From positions 62,001-126,000 of the forward strand of contig NZ_LKBD01000008.1 in assembly GCF_001399975.1 (NCBI RefSeq): a stretch of DNA of 64,000 nt. Reading direction: 5' to 3'. Every line of letters starts with the position of its first letter. Position 1 is the stretch's first letter. The notes under the pieces were generated by a model. It worked only from the letters and a program-made list of their open reading frames with translations, had not been told where the DNA came from and searched no databases. Source of the DNA: Pseudoalteromonas sp. P1-9. Its GTDB lineage: Bacteria > Pseudomonadota > Gammaproteobacteria > Enterobacterales > Alteromonadaceae. The translations under genes were made by a program, and so were the position numbers. This document shows, in pieces, positions 54,872-63,290 of the stretch.

Positions 54872-55495
54872 TTACTTATGAACTTGTGCCACTTTAAGTA
54901 AAACGTCCTCATGTAACCTAACTTTAAAATTAGGGTTTACGTAATTAAACTGCACTAGCCCTTGTTCATCAATCACGTAAATAGCGGGTACAGGTAATAC
55001 TAATCGAGGGTCACCAGCTTTATTACGTTTTAGCGGGTTGGTTAGATTAAGGCGCTTAACATAACGTTTAGTCGTTTTGGCGTCGGTAAAAAATGCAATA
55101 CCAAAGGCTTTGCTAATCTCACTGTTGTAGTCAGACAATAAATCGTATTGCAGTGACATGGTTTCGACGCTTTTGTTGAGGTCTTTAGGCGCATCTGTGG
55201 AAATGCCAACCAGTTTAAAGCCTAGTTGTTTTAGTTTTGGCTCTATCTTTTTGAGTTGCCCCATTTGGGTATTACAAAACGGGCACCAGCCTCCGCGATA
55301 GAAAAATAAAATGGCTTTGTCGCCATTTAGATACTCTTTTAACGATGTGGTTTTACCGTTTATTTGAGTAACCTCAACATCTGGAATGGTCTGTCCATTC
55401 AATAAAGGGGTAACCTCATCACTCGATTCAGCGATTGGCTTTGCGCTAAGTAAAAACGGAACAATTAGCACAAGGCATAGTAAAAAACGTTTCAT
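54872..55495 (-). CDS. Exported peroxiredoxin-like (AhpC/TSA) protein
   Basis: 207 residues from ATG 55495 with AGGA upstream. The longer frame to 55555 is rejected because a signal peptide begins at this ATG (RFLLCLVLIVPFLLSAKP). Thioredoxin fold with FFYRGGWCPFCNTQMGQL: a CxxC pair in a redoxin setting, as in AhpC/TSA-family thiol peroxidases or disulfide reductases. Then SDAPKDLNKSVETM and a YVIDEQGLVQFNYV strand. Probably reduces peroxides or thiols in the periplasm. It lies next to the old-yellow-enzyme gene, consistent with oxidative stress. Confidence 0.86.
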   Translation of the reverse strand: MKRFLLCLVLIVPFLLSAKPIAESSDEVTPLLNGQTIPDVEVTQINGKTTSLKEYLNGDKAILFFYRGGWCPFCNTQMGQLKKIEPKLKQLGFKLVGISTDAPKDLNKSVETMSLQYDLLSDYNSEISKAFGIAFFTDAKTTKRYVKRLNLTNPLKRNKAGDPRLVLPVPAIYVIDEQGLVQFNYVNPNFKVRLHEDVLLKVAQVHK

Positions 55496-55572
55496 ATTTG
55501 GGGTCCTAGTAATTACGTTACTTACTTGACCCGACGAGTACTTATTAAATTTCATAAGCTTGTAAAAAGATC

Positions 55573-55601
55573 AAAAAAGGCGCTACGTTAGCACCTTTTT
55601 T
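55573..55601 (-). terminator. Rho-independent terminator of the alkene reductase gene
   Basis: AAAAAAGGCGCTA (55573-55585) pairs with TAGCACCTTTTTT (55589-55601) with one C-A mismatch. It lies just after the leftward stop at 55613, with a T-run on the leftward strand. Confidence 0.85.
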
Positions 55602-55612
55602 AGTGTGATAAA

Positions 55613-56656
55613 TTAAACTAGCTCCTGAAGCATCTCTTCGCTGTATGGGGTAAGTTCTTCTCCATTTTTTACTCGTTCAACGTAATTTGGGTTGGCAATA
55701 AATGGACGACCAATGGCAAGCAAATCAAAACGCCCTTGATTAATTGCCAACTCACCCGATTGAGAACTAAAACCGCCGTTACCCACTAATGTATGCGGAT
55801 AATTTTCGCGCACATAGTCAGATACACGGCCCCCGAGATAGTCAAAGAGTTGCTCATCATCAAAAATACCAATGTGTAAATAAGCAAGTTCGCGCTCTGA
55901 AAGTGCATCAAGCAAGTAGTCAAATACTGCGCGGTCGTCAGCATGGGGTTCAAGGTTAAAATAAGCGCCTGGAGAAATACGAAGCGCAGTACGTTTAGCG
56001 CCAATTCGCTCGGAAATAGCGTCTACCACAAGTAGAGCAAAGCGTGACATGTTTTCTGGCGAACCACCAAATTCATCATTACGATGATTGCTGTTGTAAT
56101 GTAAAAATTGGTCGATTAAATAACCATTTGCTCCGTGAATTTCAACACCATCGAAACCTGCATCAATGGCATTGCTTGCCGCTTGCGCATAGTCTTTTAC
56201 TAATTGCTCAATTTGCGCCACTGTAACAGGGGTCGGCTCAATATATTCAAGTTCACGCATACGTGGCACTGTGCCTTCAACTTTTAATGCACTTGGCGCT
56301 AGTACATTGTCGCCATTAAAAAAGTGAGGATGAGCAACACGACCTGTGTGCCAAAGTTGTGCAAAAATTTTGCCGCCGTTGTTATGTACTGCCTTTGTAA
56401 CGCGTTGCCAACCTTGGATTTGTTCCGCGGTAAATAATCCCGGCGTATTTGGGTAACCTTGGCCGTCAGCGCGAATGATCGTCGCTTCTGAAATAATCAG
56501 GCCCGCCTGTGCGCGCTTTGCGTAATATGTTGCCATTTGCTCAGTTGGCACGAGGTTTTCGTCTGCCATGCAGCGTGTTAGTGGCGCCATTAAAATTCGG
56601 TTTTGTAATGTGATTTCAGCGTTTAACGCAACTTCATCAAAAAGTGATTTAGCCAT
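55613..56656 (-). CDS. nemA: Old-yellow-enzyme alkene reductase
   Basis: 347 residues, FMN-binding TIM barrel, cytoplasmic. Features: LFDEVALNAEITLQNRILMAPLTR at the start, QLWHTGRVAHP, the substrate/FMN histidine and asparagine in VEIHGANGYLIDQFLHYNSN, and LVGNGGFSSQSGE with LAIGRPFIANPNYV. NAD(P)H-dependent reduction of activated alkenes such as N-ethylmaleimide or other electrophiles. It is divergent from a TetR-type repressor across three similar palindromes, the arrangement seen for nemA/nemR-type regulation. Confidence 0.9.
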   Translation of the reverse strand: MAKSLFDEVALNAEITLQNRILMAPLTRCMADENLVPTEQMATYYAKRAQAGLIISEATIIRADGQGYPNTPGLFTAEQIQGWQRVTKAVHNNGGKIFAQLWHTGRVAHPHFFNGDNVLAPSALKVEGTVPRMRELEYIEPTPVTVAQIEQLVKDYAQAASNAIDAGFDGVEIHGANGYLIDQFLHYNSNHRNDEFGGSPENMSRFALLVVDAISERIGAKRTALRISPGAYFNLEPHADDRAVFDYLLDALSERELAYLHIGIFDDEQLFDYLGGRVSDYVRENYPHTLVGNGGFSSQSGELAINQGRFDLLAIGRPFIANPNYVERVKNGEELTPYSEEMLQELV

Positions 56657-56675
56657 GTTTTTATGTCTCGTTAAT

Positions 56676-56742
56676 TTGAATGCTTATTCAAGTTAGCTTT
56701 ATTTGAATGTTCATTCAAGTACTTTTTTGAACAAATATTCAA
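56676..56742. promoter_or_regulatory. Three TTGAAN6TTCAA operator palindromes
   Basis: TTGAATGCTTATTCAA (56676-56691), TTGAATGTTCATTCAA (56703-56718) and TTGAACAAATATTCAA (56727-56742) share TTGAA-N6-TTCAA arms. They lie between the alkene reductase and the TetR gene, 27 and 24 bases apart. The middle one is closest to a perfect dyad. Likely TetR binding sites controlling both genes. Confidence 0.8.
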
Positions 56743-56782
56743 ATTAAGTTATATTGGCGCAATATTGATTAAGAGGTCCGCT

Positions 56783-57364
56783 ATGAGAAGTGCTGAATTT
56801 GATCGCGAAACGGTGTTGCGATCTGCGATGAACGCGTTTATGCATAAGGGATACAACAAAACCAGCATGCAAGACCTAAAGGCCGCAACGGGTTTGCATC
56901 CAGGTTCAATTTATTGCGCTTTTGAAAATAAAAAAGGGTTATTGCTTGCCGCAATTGGTCAGTATAACCAAGACAGTACGGCATTTTTTGACGCCTTCTT
57001 TGAAAAGGCGCCATCGCCATTAGCAGGTTTAAATGCGTATCTTAACCATATTGTAGAGCAATGTTTAAGTTGCGAACCTGAAGCGTCGTGTTTATTACAA
57101 AAAGCACTCAATGAATTGGCGGAGCAAGATTCCGACGTGCAAACACTGGTGACAGAGCAACTTCATCGTTGGCAAGCAGGGTTAGAAGCAATCATTGAGA
57201 AAGGTATTATCGCGGGTGAAATTGTTGGTCAGCGTGATGCAAAGTGTAGGGCACGTTCTTTGGTGATGAGTATTTATGGCTTGCGCACGTATGGTTATAC
57301 ACACCCAGAGCCAGATGAGCTAAAAGCATTAGCAAAACAGGTGATTAAAGACATATCTGTTTAG
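56783..57364 (+). CDS. TetR-family repressor (NemR-like)
   Basis: 193 residues from ATG 56783 with AAGAGG seven bases upstream; the frame extends to ATG-like 56765. An N-terminal helix-turn-helix (SAMNAFMHKGYNKTSMQDLKAATGLHPGSIYCAF) and a helical ligand domain. Cys residues at about 90-104 (EQCLSCEPEASC) could sense electrophiles, as NemR does by cysteine chemistry. It divergently adjoins an old-yellow-enzyme gene. So it probably represses that gene and itself, and lets go under electrophile stress; this is inference from the layout. Confidence 0.85.
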   Translation: MRSAEFDRETVLRSAMNAFMHKGYNKTSMQDLKAATGLHPGSIYCAFENKKGLLLAAIGQYNQDSTAFFDAFFEKAPSPLAGLNAYLNHIVEQCLSCEPEASCLLQKALNELAEQDSDVQTLVTEQLHRWQAGLEAIIEKGIIAGEIVGQRDAKCRARSLVMSIYGLRTYGYTHPEPDELKALAKQVIKDISV

Positions 57365-57662
57365 TTAGTTTCGTTTAATAATAGGCTTATATAGTGAGAT
57401 TAAACTAGCTAGAAATCAAAAAACGGCGCTTAATTAGTGCGGCGGTGGGTTCTATTGAAAGGTGCTTGTTTAAATTAATTTTTCATAGTGCGAGATGGTG
57501 AGACAGTCTATAAACCAGATAGAGCTCAGCTAAAGCAAACAATTTAATGTGTTTAGGCATTACGGCTAATATGGATTGATAGGTTGGATTTTACCAAGTG
57601 AATATAAAAAACAGGCACAAAAAAAGCGAGTTAAAAACTCGCTTTTTTCTTGTAGTGACTAA
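57365..57662. other. Spacer before the cold-shock gene
   Basis: About 300 bases between convergent genes. Apart from the terminator at 57620-57648 I see nothing: no open frame of note, no palindrome. Confidence 0.5.
57620..57648. terminator. Strong terminator of the cold-shock gene
   Basis: AAAAAAGCGAGTT (57620-57632) and AACTCGCTTTTTT (57636-57648) form a perfect 13-bp stem with loop AAA and T-runs on both strands. Confidence 0.92.
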
Positions 57663-57875
57663 TTAAAGTACTACAACGTTCGCAGCTTGAAGACCTTTTT
57701 GACCGTCTTCTACTTCGAAAGAAACCGCTTGACCTTCAGCAAGAGTTTTGAAACCTTCTGACTGGATTGCACGGAAATGTACGAATACGTCTTTGCCGCC
57801 GTCGTTTTGTGAAATAAAGCCAAAACCTTTTGACTCGTCAAACCATTTTACAACGCCATCTACTTTGTTAGACAT
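57663..57875 (-). CDS. Cold-shock (CspA-family) protein
   Basis: 70 residues from ATG 57875 (AAAGG upstream). The longer frame to 57920 lies in the leader. Single cold-shock domain with RNP1-type KGFGFISQ and RNP2-type VFVHF, binding single-stranded DNA or RNA. It is likely an RNA chaperone. A long leader (57876 to about 58000) is expected, as in other csp genes. Confidence 0.93.
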   Translation of the reverse strand: MSNKVDGVVKWFDESKGFGFISQNDGGKDVFVHFRAIQSEGFKTLAEGQAVSFEVEDGQKGLQAANVVVL

Positions 57876-58010
57876 GTTTTTAACCTTTTTTAAAAGTGTA
57901 TATATTTTGGTGAATATCACCGTCGGGCTTAATTTATATTTCAGCTAATATCGCATCTAGCATCTGGTACAACTTTTAAAAAGGAGTAACGAAGGAACAA
58001 CGCAGTAATA
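57876..58010 (-). promoter_or_regulatory. Probable long cold-shock 5' leader
   Basis: About 135 bases upstream of the csp start, on the leftward strand. It includes a hairpin GGTGAA-T-ATCACC (57909-57921), a small stable element. Family csp mRNAs use such leaders for temperature-controlled translation; that function here is inferred and the promoter was not located. Confidence 0.4.
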
Positions 58011-58328
58011 GGGATTGATCTATGTTTTAAGCGACTTGAATCTTAGTCCTTTAGGGGTGTTTTGTCCAGTAAAATCGGCATTTAATAGGTCGGATTAGTT
58101 AATAAAGGCGCTATTTTGCTACGATTTACACAAGTGTTACGCATAAATTACACACCTTAATAGCATGACTTGGGTGAAACACTGACATATTTTAATGAAC
58201 ATGTTTTAATTACGTGCGTCTCTAAGATATGCTTTTGGGTTATATCTCATCGCATATGTTAGGCGTAATGAAACGCAAGTATAAAGTAGCGCCGTATAAC
58301 GCATAATAACAAATTTTGGAGCTTAGCT
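58011..58328. other. Promoter region of the kynurenine operon
   Basis: About 320 bases before tryptophan dioxygenase. An inverted ATATGC/GCATAT pair (near 58228 and 58252) is the only structure noted. The start has TTTTGGAG as ribosome site. Confidence 0.4.
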
Positions 58329-59174
58329 ATGTCGTGCCCACATCATAACTTTCGTGAATTAGAAAAAGACATTCACACCGACTTTAAAGACGATATGTCA
58401 TATGGTGATTACCTTCAGTTGTCGCAAATCCTCACCGCACAAAAGCCACTATCAAATCAGCATGATGAAATGCTGTTTATTGTCATTCATCAATCGAGTG
58501 AACTTTGGTTAAAGCTGGCTGGCCATGAATTAAGCGCTGCAATAGACAACTTAAACAACGGTGATTTTGGTCATGCGTTTAAAGTTATTTCTCGCGTAAA
58601 ACAAATTTTTAATCAGTTAACCCAATCGTGGAATATTTTATCAACATTAACACCGGTTGATTATTTAAAGTTTCGCGATGCCCTTGGTCATTCATCAGGT
58701 TTTCAATCGTATGGTTACCGCAAGCTTGAGTTTTTGCTTGGAAACAAAAACCAAAGCTTATTGAAAGTACATGAGAGTGATGCGCAAGTGCACACTGAAT
58801 TGTCTACTATTCTTAATGCGCCGAGCTTATACGATGTCACTTTATCCATTCTTGCTAAGCAAGGGTTAGCAATTGATGACGGTCATTTGCAACGTGATAA
58901 AAGTCAACCGTATGAAAAAAATGAGTCAGTATTAAATGCATGGCTTGAAGTTTATAAAGACGCCGACAAATATTTTGAGCTTTACGAGCTTGCTGAGAAA
59001 TTAGTGGATATTGAAGACAGTTTCCAACAATGGCGCTTTAAACATATGTACACAGTACAGCGTATAATCGGGAACAAGTCGGGTACAGGTGGATCATCAG
59101 GCGTGGCGTTTTTGAAAAAAGCGCTGGATATTAGCTTTTTCCCAGAGTTATTTGAACTTAGAACCAAGCTTTAA
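58329..59174 (+). CDS. kynA: Tryptophan 2,3-dioxygenase
   Basis: 281 residues from ATG 58329. Heme enzyme that opens the tryptophan ring to N-formylkynurenine with O2. Family phrases: MSYGDYLQLSQILTAQ, HDEMLFIVIHQSSELWLKL, GHELSAAIDNL, FRDALGHSSGFQSYGYRKLEF, WRFKHMYTVQRIIGNKSGTGG. The His in FKHMY is the expected proximal heme ligand. It is 14 bases upstream of the kynureninase gene, so it is one operon. No kynurenine formamidase is encoded next to them. Confidence 0.95.
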   Translation: MSCPHHNFRELEKDIHTDFKDDMSYGDYLQLSQILTAQKPLSNQHDEMLFIVIHQSSELWLKLAGHELSAAIDNLNNGDFGHAFKVISRVKQIFNQLTQSWNILSTLTPVDYLKFRDALGHSSGFQSYGYRKLEFLLGNKNQSLLKVHESDAQVHTELSTILNAPSLYDVTLSILAKQGLAIDDGHLQRDKSQPYEKNESVLNAWLEVYKDADKYFELYELAEKLVDIEDSFQQWRFKHMYTVQRIIGNKSGTGGSSGVAFLKKALDISFFPELFELRTKL

Positions 59175-59188
59175 TAGGAGTAAAGCCA

Positions 59189-60370
59189 ATGACAACCGCA
59201 CACCAGTTACAAGGGTTTTATTCTGAGTTTGATGTGACCAATCGTATTCTTTTGTCAGGTCACTCGCACCAAGCGTGGCCAAATGCGGCAAAACAAGGGT
59301 TAATTGATTGTTTTAACGATGCGGCAAAGCATATTGACGATAAATGGGGCGCAGCATTTGAAAAGGCCGATCGAGTTCGTGATTTTTATCGTACTTTACT
59401 CGGTGAGCCACAAGGTGAAATTGCGCTAGGTCAGTCTACCCATGAACTAATTTTACGCTTTTTGTCTGACTTAAGCTGTTTTAAACATAAAAAACAAACA
59501 CCGATAAAAATCGTCACCACCAATGGTGAATTTCATTCAATGCGCCGCCAGTTGGATCGCTTAAAAGATATCAATATTGAGGTTAAGGTAATCGACACTG
59601 AACCGCAAGATACATTGGCAGAGCGTTTAATCAACGCATTAGATAAAGACACTGATGCAGTATTAGTTTCAGCAGTGTTTTTTGCATCCAGTCGTATTTT
59701 CCGCCAAGTTGGCGACGTTGCTGTTGCTGCAAACGCGTTAAACATACCGTGTTTAGTAGATGTGTATCATGCGCTTAATGTCATTCCATTTAGTTTAGCG
59801 AGTTGGCAACTTGAAACTGCATTTATTGTTGGCGGTGGATATAAGTATTGCCAAGCAGGTGAAGGGAACTGCTTTATGCGCATTCCAAAAGGGTATAATG
59901 GTAGCCCAATTATTACCGGTTGGTTTGCTGAATTTGAAAGCCTTGATCAAGCACCTGGACAAGTCGGGTATGGCAAAGGGCAAGGTGCATTTGCCGGTTC
60001 TACATATGACCCAACAAGTCATTACCGCGCCGCGGCTGTATTTGATTTTTTTAGTGAGCAAGGCTTAAGTGCAGAACGACTTGCTGACATTAATAAACAG
60101 CAAATAACACACCTTTGGCAAGGCATTGAAAGTATGGCGCTAACCCCAGACGTACTGACTTTGCCAGAGCATGGCATTGATAATAATGCAGGATTTTTGT
60201 CAGTGACGACACCTGAGGCTGCAACTTGGGTGAAAAAGCTAGCGGAGCAGGGAATTCAAACTGATAGCCGCGGTAACCAATTACGCCTAGGGCCAGCGCC
60301 TTATGTAACAAATGAACAGCTCGATACTGCACTTGATGTCATATCAAACATTGCAAAATCTATCGTCTAA
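59189..60370 (+). CDS. kynU: Kynureninase-like PLP enzyme
   Basis: 393 residues, PLP-dependent aminotransferase class V fold. The Schiff-base Lys is Lys219 in GGGYKYCQAGEGNC. An Asp in CLVDVYHALNV precedes it, as the pyridoxal N1 contact. GHSHQAWP at the start and SHYRAAAVFDFF later fit kynureninase. Splits kynurenine (or 3-hydroxykynurenine) to anthranilate and alanine. Start ATG 59189 with AGGAG. It follows the dioxygenase gene by 14 bases. Exact substrate preference is not shown. Confidence 0.85.
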   Translation: MTTAHQLQGFYSEFDVTNRILLSGHSHQAWPNAAKQGLIDCFNDAAKHIDDKWGAAFEKADRVRDFYRTLLGEPQGEIALGQSTHELILRFLSDLSCFKHKKQTPIKIVTTNGEFHSMRRQLDRLKDINIEVKVIDTEPQDTLAERLINALDKDTDAVLVSAVFFASSRIFRQVGDVAVAANALNIPCLVDVYHALNVIPFSLASWQLETAFIVGGGYKYCQAGEGNCFMRIPKGYNGSPIITGWFAEFESLDQAPGQVGYGKGQGAFAGSTYDPTSHYRAAAVFDFFSEQGLSAERLADINKQQITHLWQGIESMALTPDVLTLPEHGIDNNAGFLSVTTPEAATWVKKLAEQGIQTDSRGNQLRLGPAPYVTNEQLDTALDVISNIAKSIV

Positions 60371-60784
60371 ACGCGTTTCACGTCATTGGCATTACACACC
60401 TTGTTTATGAAAAAGGCGTGTAATGCGCGGAACTTAGGTTCATTAGTATGATTTTCGATTTAAGCGATACCGCTAAATCCTCATGCTTCTATTAGTAACG
60501 TAGAAGCTAGCGAATGATTCTAAGACTTCTTCCGATAATTTAAGCCAAAATACCTTATTAGACTAATAGCTATAGGCTACTGTTGTTAGCCTGATTTAAA
60601 TTAAAATTAATCTAAGTGGTTGATTTAAAGTTACTAAATTTAAATCATGGCAATAACTGATTAAATTTAAAGCGAAAAAATGCCATTTTCCAAATAGCTA
60701 CTCGACTTATGGCTAACTTTCATTAGGCAACGACTCCGTTATGGTGTTTTCATAATAAAAATCTCATCTGTAGTAGGAGATGCA
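60371..60784. other. Intergenic region after the kynurenine operon
   Basis: About 410 bases. It holds a possible hairpin (60391-60424) and AT-rich sequence with no other structure seen. It should carry the promoter of the DUF3360 gene. Confidence 0.5.
60391..60424 (+). terminator. Possible terminator of the kynurenine operon
   Basis: ATTACACACCTT (60391-60402) pairs with AAGGCGTGTAAT (60413-60424) with one mismatch, 21 bases after the stop. No strong T-run follows, so the effect is uncertain. Confidence 0.45.
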
Positions 60785-62269
60785 ATGACAACACCAACAG
60801 ACAGCAATCGCGATACGCATACCGCAAGTTATGAATCGCTTCACAAACCCAGTTCTGAGTTCAAAACGCGTGATGAATTCTTAGAGCATGAATTACAAAT
60901 TATGCAGCCTAAACGCTGGCGCCCTAATTTACCGTTTCGTGATTATCGTTTTGAATTAGAAGATACCATTCCAGCAATGGCAGGCACCATAGGCAAAGTG
61001 GTTATGGTAGGCGCAATTGCAGCGACCTTTGCTGGCCCATTAGGGTTAAGTGATAGTTTTATACTTGAAAACGTGCGCTACGAGTTATTACTGGTCTCAC
61101 TATTTATTTTACTGTTTTCTGGCTTTTTACTGCCTACTGCAAACCTTGCAGGTACTCATGGACCGCTTATTCCGCTAATCCCAATTGTGGTAGCAGCCGG
61201 CGGTCACCCAATGGCGTTTGGTTTGTTAATTGGCGCATTTGGTTTGCTGCTTGCGATAAGTAAAGGCGGCAGTGTGCTTGCGGGCTTAACCAGTCGGGGC
61301 GTATGCGGGGGCTTGTTGCTTTACCTTGGCTTTATTGGCACAACGTCGCAGGTTAAAAAGCTATTTGCCTGGGCTGAAAGTATAAATATGGCGCATATTG
61401 CGTTTGTTATCATTTTCACCACAATTTTACTTTATGCACTACTTGAGCACTTTAAGAAACGCTGGCTTGCGGTGCCGCTAAGTTGTTTACTCGGTGGTGG
61501 CCTTGCCTTTATGTTAGGCGCGCCGTTTGAATTTAAAACAGGTCCAGGTTTACCAAATATGGATCCTATGTATTGGTGGGGAGAAAGCACCGGTTGGATG
61601 TTAGGCTTACCCACTTTAGAGAGCTTTATTGTAGTGCTACCGTTTGCTGTGCTTGCTGTAGCTATGTGGTCTCCTGATTTCTTGGGTCACCAAGTGTTTC
61701 AAAAAATTAGTTACCCAGAGCGCACTGAAAAAGTACAAATGAATATTGATGACACAATGTTAAGCGCATCGGCACGACAAACATTCGGTTCAATTATGGG
61801 GGGGGCAAACTTTACATCGTCTTGGGGCACATATATTGTACCTGCGGCTATCGCTAAGCGTCCCATTCCAGCAGGTGCGGTGTTAACCGCGCTATTTTGT
61901 ATTATCGCCGGTATTTGGGGCTACCCAATGGACCTTGCAATTTGGCAACCTGTGCTGTGTGTTGCACTCATTGTGGGTGTGTTTATTCCATTACTAGAAG
62001 CGGGTATGGAAATGACCCGCGAAGGTAAAACCACACAATCAGCAGCCATTGTTGTGTTCTCATCTGCGTTGGTTAACCCCGCATTTGGTTGGTCTTTAAC
62101 CATGTTATTGGATAATTTGGGCCTAATTGGCTGTAAAGAGCGCTCTAAAGAATTAACGTCGATGAACCGCTGGATTATTCCACTTATTATGTTTGTTGTG
62201 CTTACGGGCGTGATGGCATTAGTAGGCTTGCTACCGGGTCTTCCGGCAATTATGCCGAGCTTTCGATAG
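60785..62269 (+). CDS. DUF3360-family inner-membrane permease
   Basis: 494 residues with an N-terminal soluble part (1-60, PKRWRPNLPFRDYRFE) and 10-12 membrane helices. Phrases typical of the family: TIPAMAGTIGKVVMVGAIAA, GTHGPLIPLIPIVVAAGGHPM and MGGANFTSSWGTYIVPAAIAKR. The fold looks like the nucleobase/sulfate (NCS2/SulP-like) transporters, so solute uptake or export is likely, but the substrate is unknown. Located after the tryptophan-degradation genes. A transport role for kynurenine or anthranilate would be speculation. Confidence 0.82.
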   Translation: MTTPTDSNRDTHTASYESLHKPSSEFKTRDEFLEHELQIMQPKRWRPNLPFRDYRFELEDTIPAMAGTIGKVVMVGAIAATFAGPLGLSDSFILENVRYELLLVSLFILLFSGFLLPTANLAGTHGPLIPLIPIVVAAGGHPMAFGLLIGAFGLLLAISKGGSVLAGLTSRGVCGGLLLYLGFIGTTSQVKKLFAWAESINMAHIAFVIIFTTILLYALLEHFKKRWLAVPLSCLLGGGLAFMLGAPFEFKTGPGLPNMDPMYWWGESTGWMLGLPTLESFIVVLPFAVLAVAMWSPDFLGHQVFQKISYPERTEKVQMNIDDTMLSASARQTFGSIMGGANFTSSWGTYIVPAAIAKRPIPAGAVLTALFCIIAGIWGYPMDLAIWQPVLCVALIVGVFIPLLEAGMEMTREGKTTQSAAIVVFSSALVNPAFGWSLTMLLDNLGLIGCKERSKELTSMNRWIIPLIMFVVLTGVMALVGLLPGLPAIMPSFR

Positions 62270-62278
62270 TTGAAAAGG

Positions 62279-63289
62279 TTATTTCGCCAAACGTAACTGG
62301 TTTGGCGTTTTTCCCGTTAAACGTTTTAGCAGGCGACGAAAATTGGTTAAATCATTGATTGCCAGTTTTTCGCAGATGGTTTGATTTGATGCAGTAGTTT
62401 GCATTAAGTGAAACAAGGTCACGTTTTTAAGGATCTGATCTTTCTCGTACTTAAAGTTGGTATTGTGAGCCTGTAATTTGCGCTTTAGTGTTGCTGGGCT
62501 CATTGATAAGTGGGCTGCGGCAGTGTCTAACGTTGTATTTGGTTTACAGGCAATGTGCTGCGCTAGAACGGTAAGTAGGCTGTTTAATTTTTGTTTTTTT
62601 GTCAGCTTATAAAATGCTTGTCGCCTTAAAATAGTGCTGCTGTCTTTAGCGGGTAAATCCAATTGTGCGCTGTTTATCGATATCAACAGCAATGGCTTAT
62701 CAAATATCACAGTGTGTTTTATAAATGTGTGGTAATACTCAAGATGTTTAGGCGCTCTAAATGGCAATTGTATGGTGATATCAAGTTGTGGAAAACGCCA
62801 GTCAATAAAGTGGCACACAATACTTATTAAGGTTTCATAAAAGAAACGTTCAACTCGCTCGCTGCAATGTTTAATTCCCACATCAATAACAAAATGCCGC
62901 TGTTGTTCACTTTTAAATTCGCTGAATTTACAAAAAGGAAAAAACTCATTATTAAAGCATTTTAGCAGCTTGAATACGTGTGTTAGATTGCGCGCGTTTA
63001 CAATTGCGGTTTTTATCTCAGAATTGTAATGATTAAAAAACTGTTGACCAATTTGAAAGCTAAAATCGTTATACGGCAGCACATTAATACTATTGTGACA
63101 ACAGATCGCTAACTGATCAAAACTAATGTTTATATCGCTTTTTAACAAATCGTAATAAGCCAACTTGCTGCCGTTTAGCACTTTACTGGTATCCACGCCT
63201 TGCTGCTGACACAGTTCAAGCAAAGGCAATAATAAAAGTGCACTCGGAATTACCTTATCGCTGCATTCAAAATAGGTCACGTTTGCCAA
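62279..63289 (-). CDS. AraC-family transcriptional regulator
   Basis: 336 residues. An N-terminal AraC-type ligand/dimerisation region (LELCQQQGVDTSKVLNGSKL and FQIGQQFFNHYNSEIKTAI) and a C-terminal double helix-turn-helix (about 245-335) with LDTAAAHLSMSPATLKRKL and ICEKLAINDLTNFRRLLKRLTGKTPNQLR. It belongs to the group with arabinose-binding-like N-termini. It overlaps nothing but starts one base away from the GGDEF-like gene, so they share one leftward transcript. Target unknown. Confidence 0.88.
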   Translation of the reverse strand: MANVTYFECSDKVIPSALLLLPLLELCQQQGVDTSKVLNGSKLAYYDLLKSDINISFDQLAICCHNSINVLPYNDFSFQIGQQFFNHYNSEIKTAIVNARNLTHVFKLLKCFNNEFFPFCKFSEFKSEQQRHFVIDVGIKHCSERVERFFYETLISIVCHFIDWRFPQLDITIQLPFRAPKHLEYYHTFIKHTVIFDKPLLLISINSAQLDLPAKDSSTILRRQAFYKLTKKQKLNSLLTVLAQHIACKPNTTLDTAAAHLSMSPATLKRKLQAHNTNFKYEKDQILKNVTLFHLMQTTASNQTICEKLAINDLTNFRRLLKRLTGKTPNQLRLAK

Positions 63290-63290
63290 A

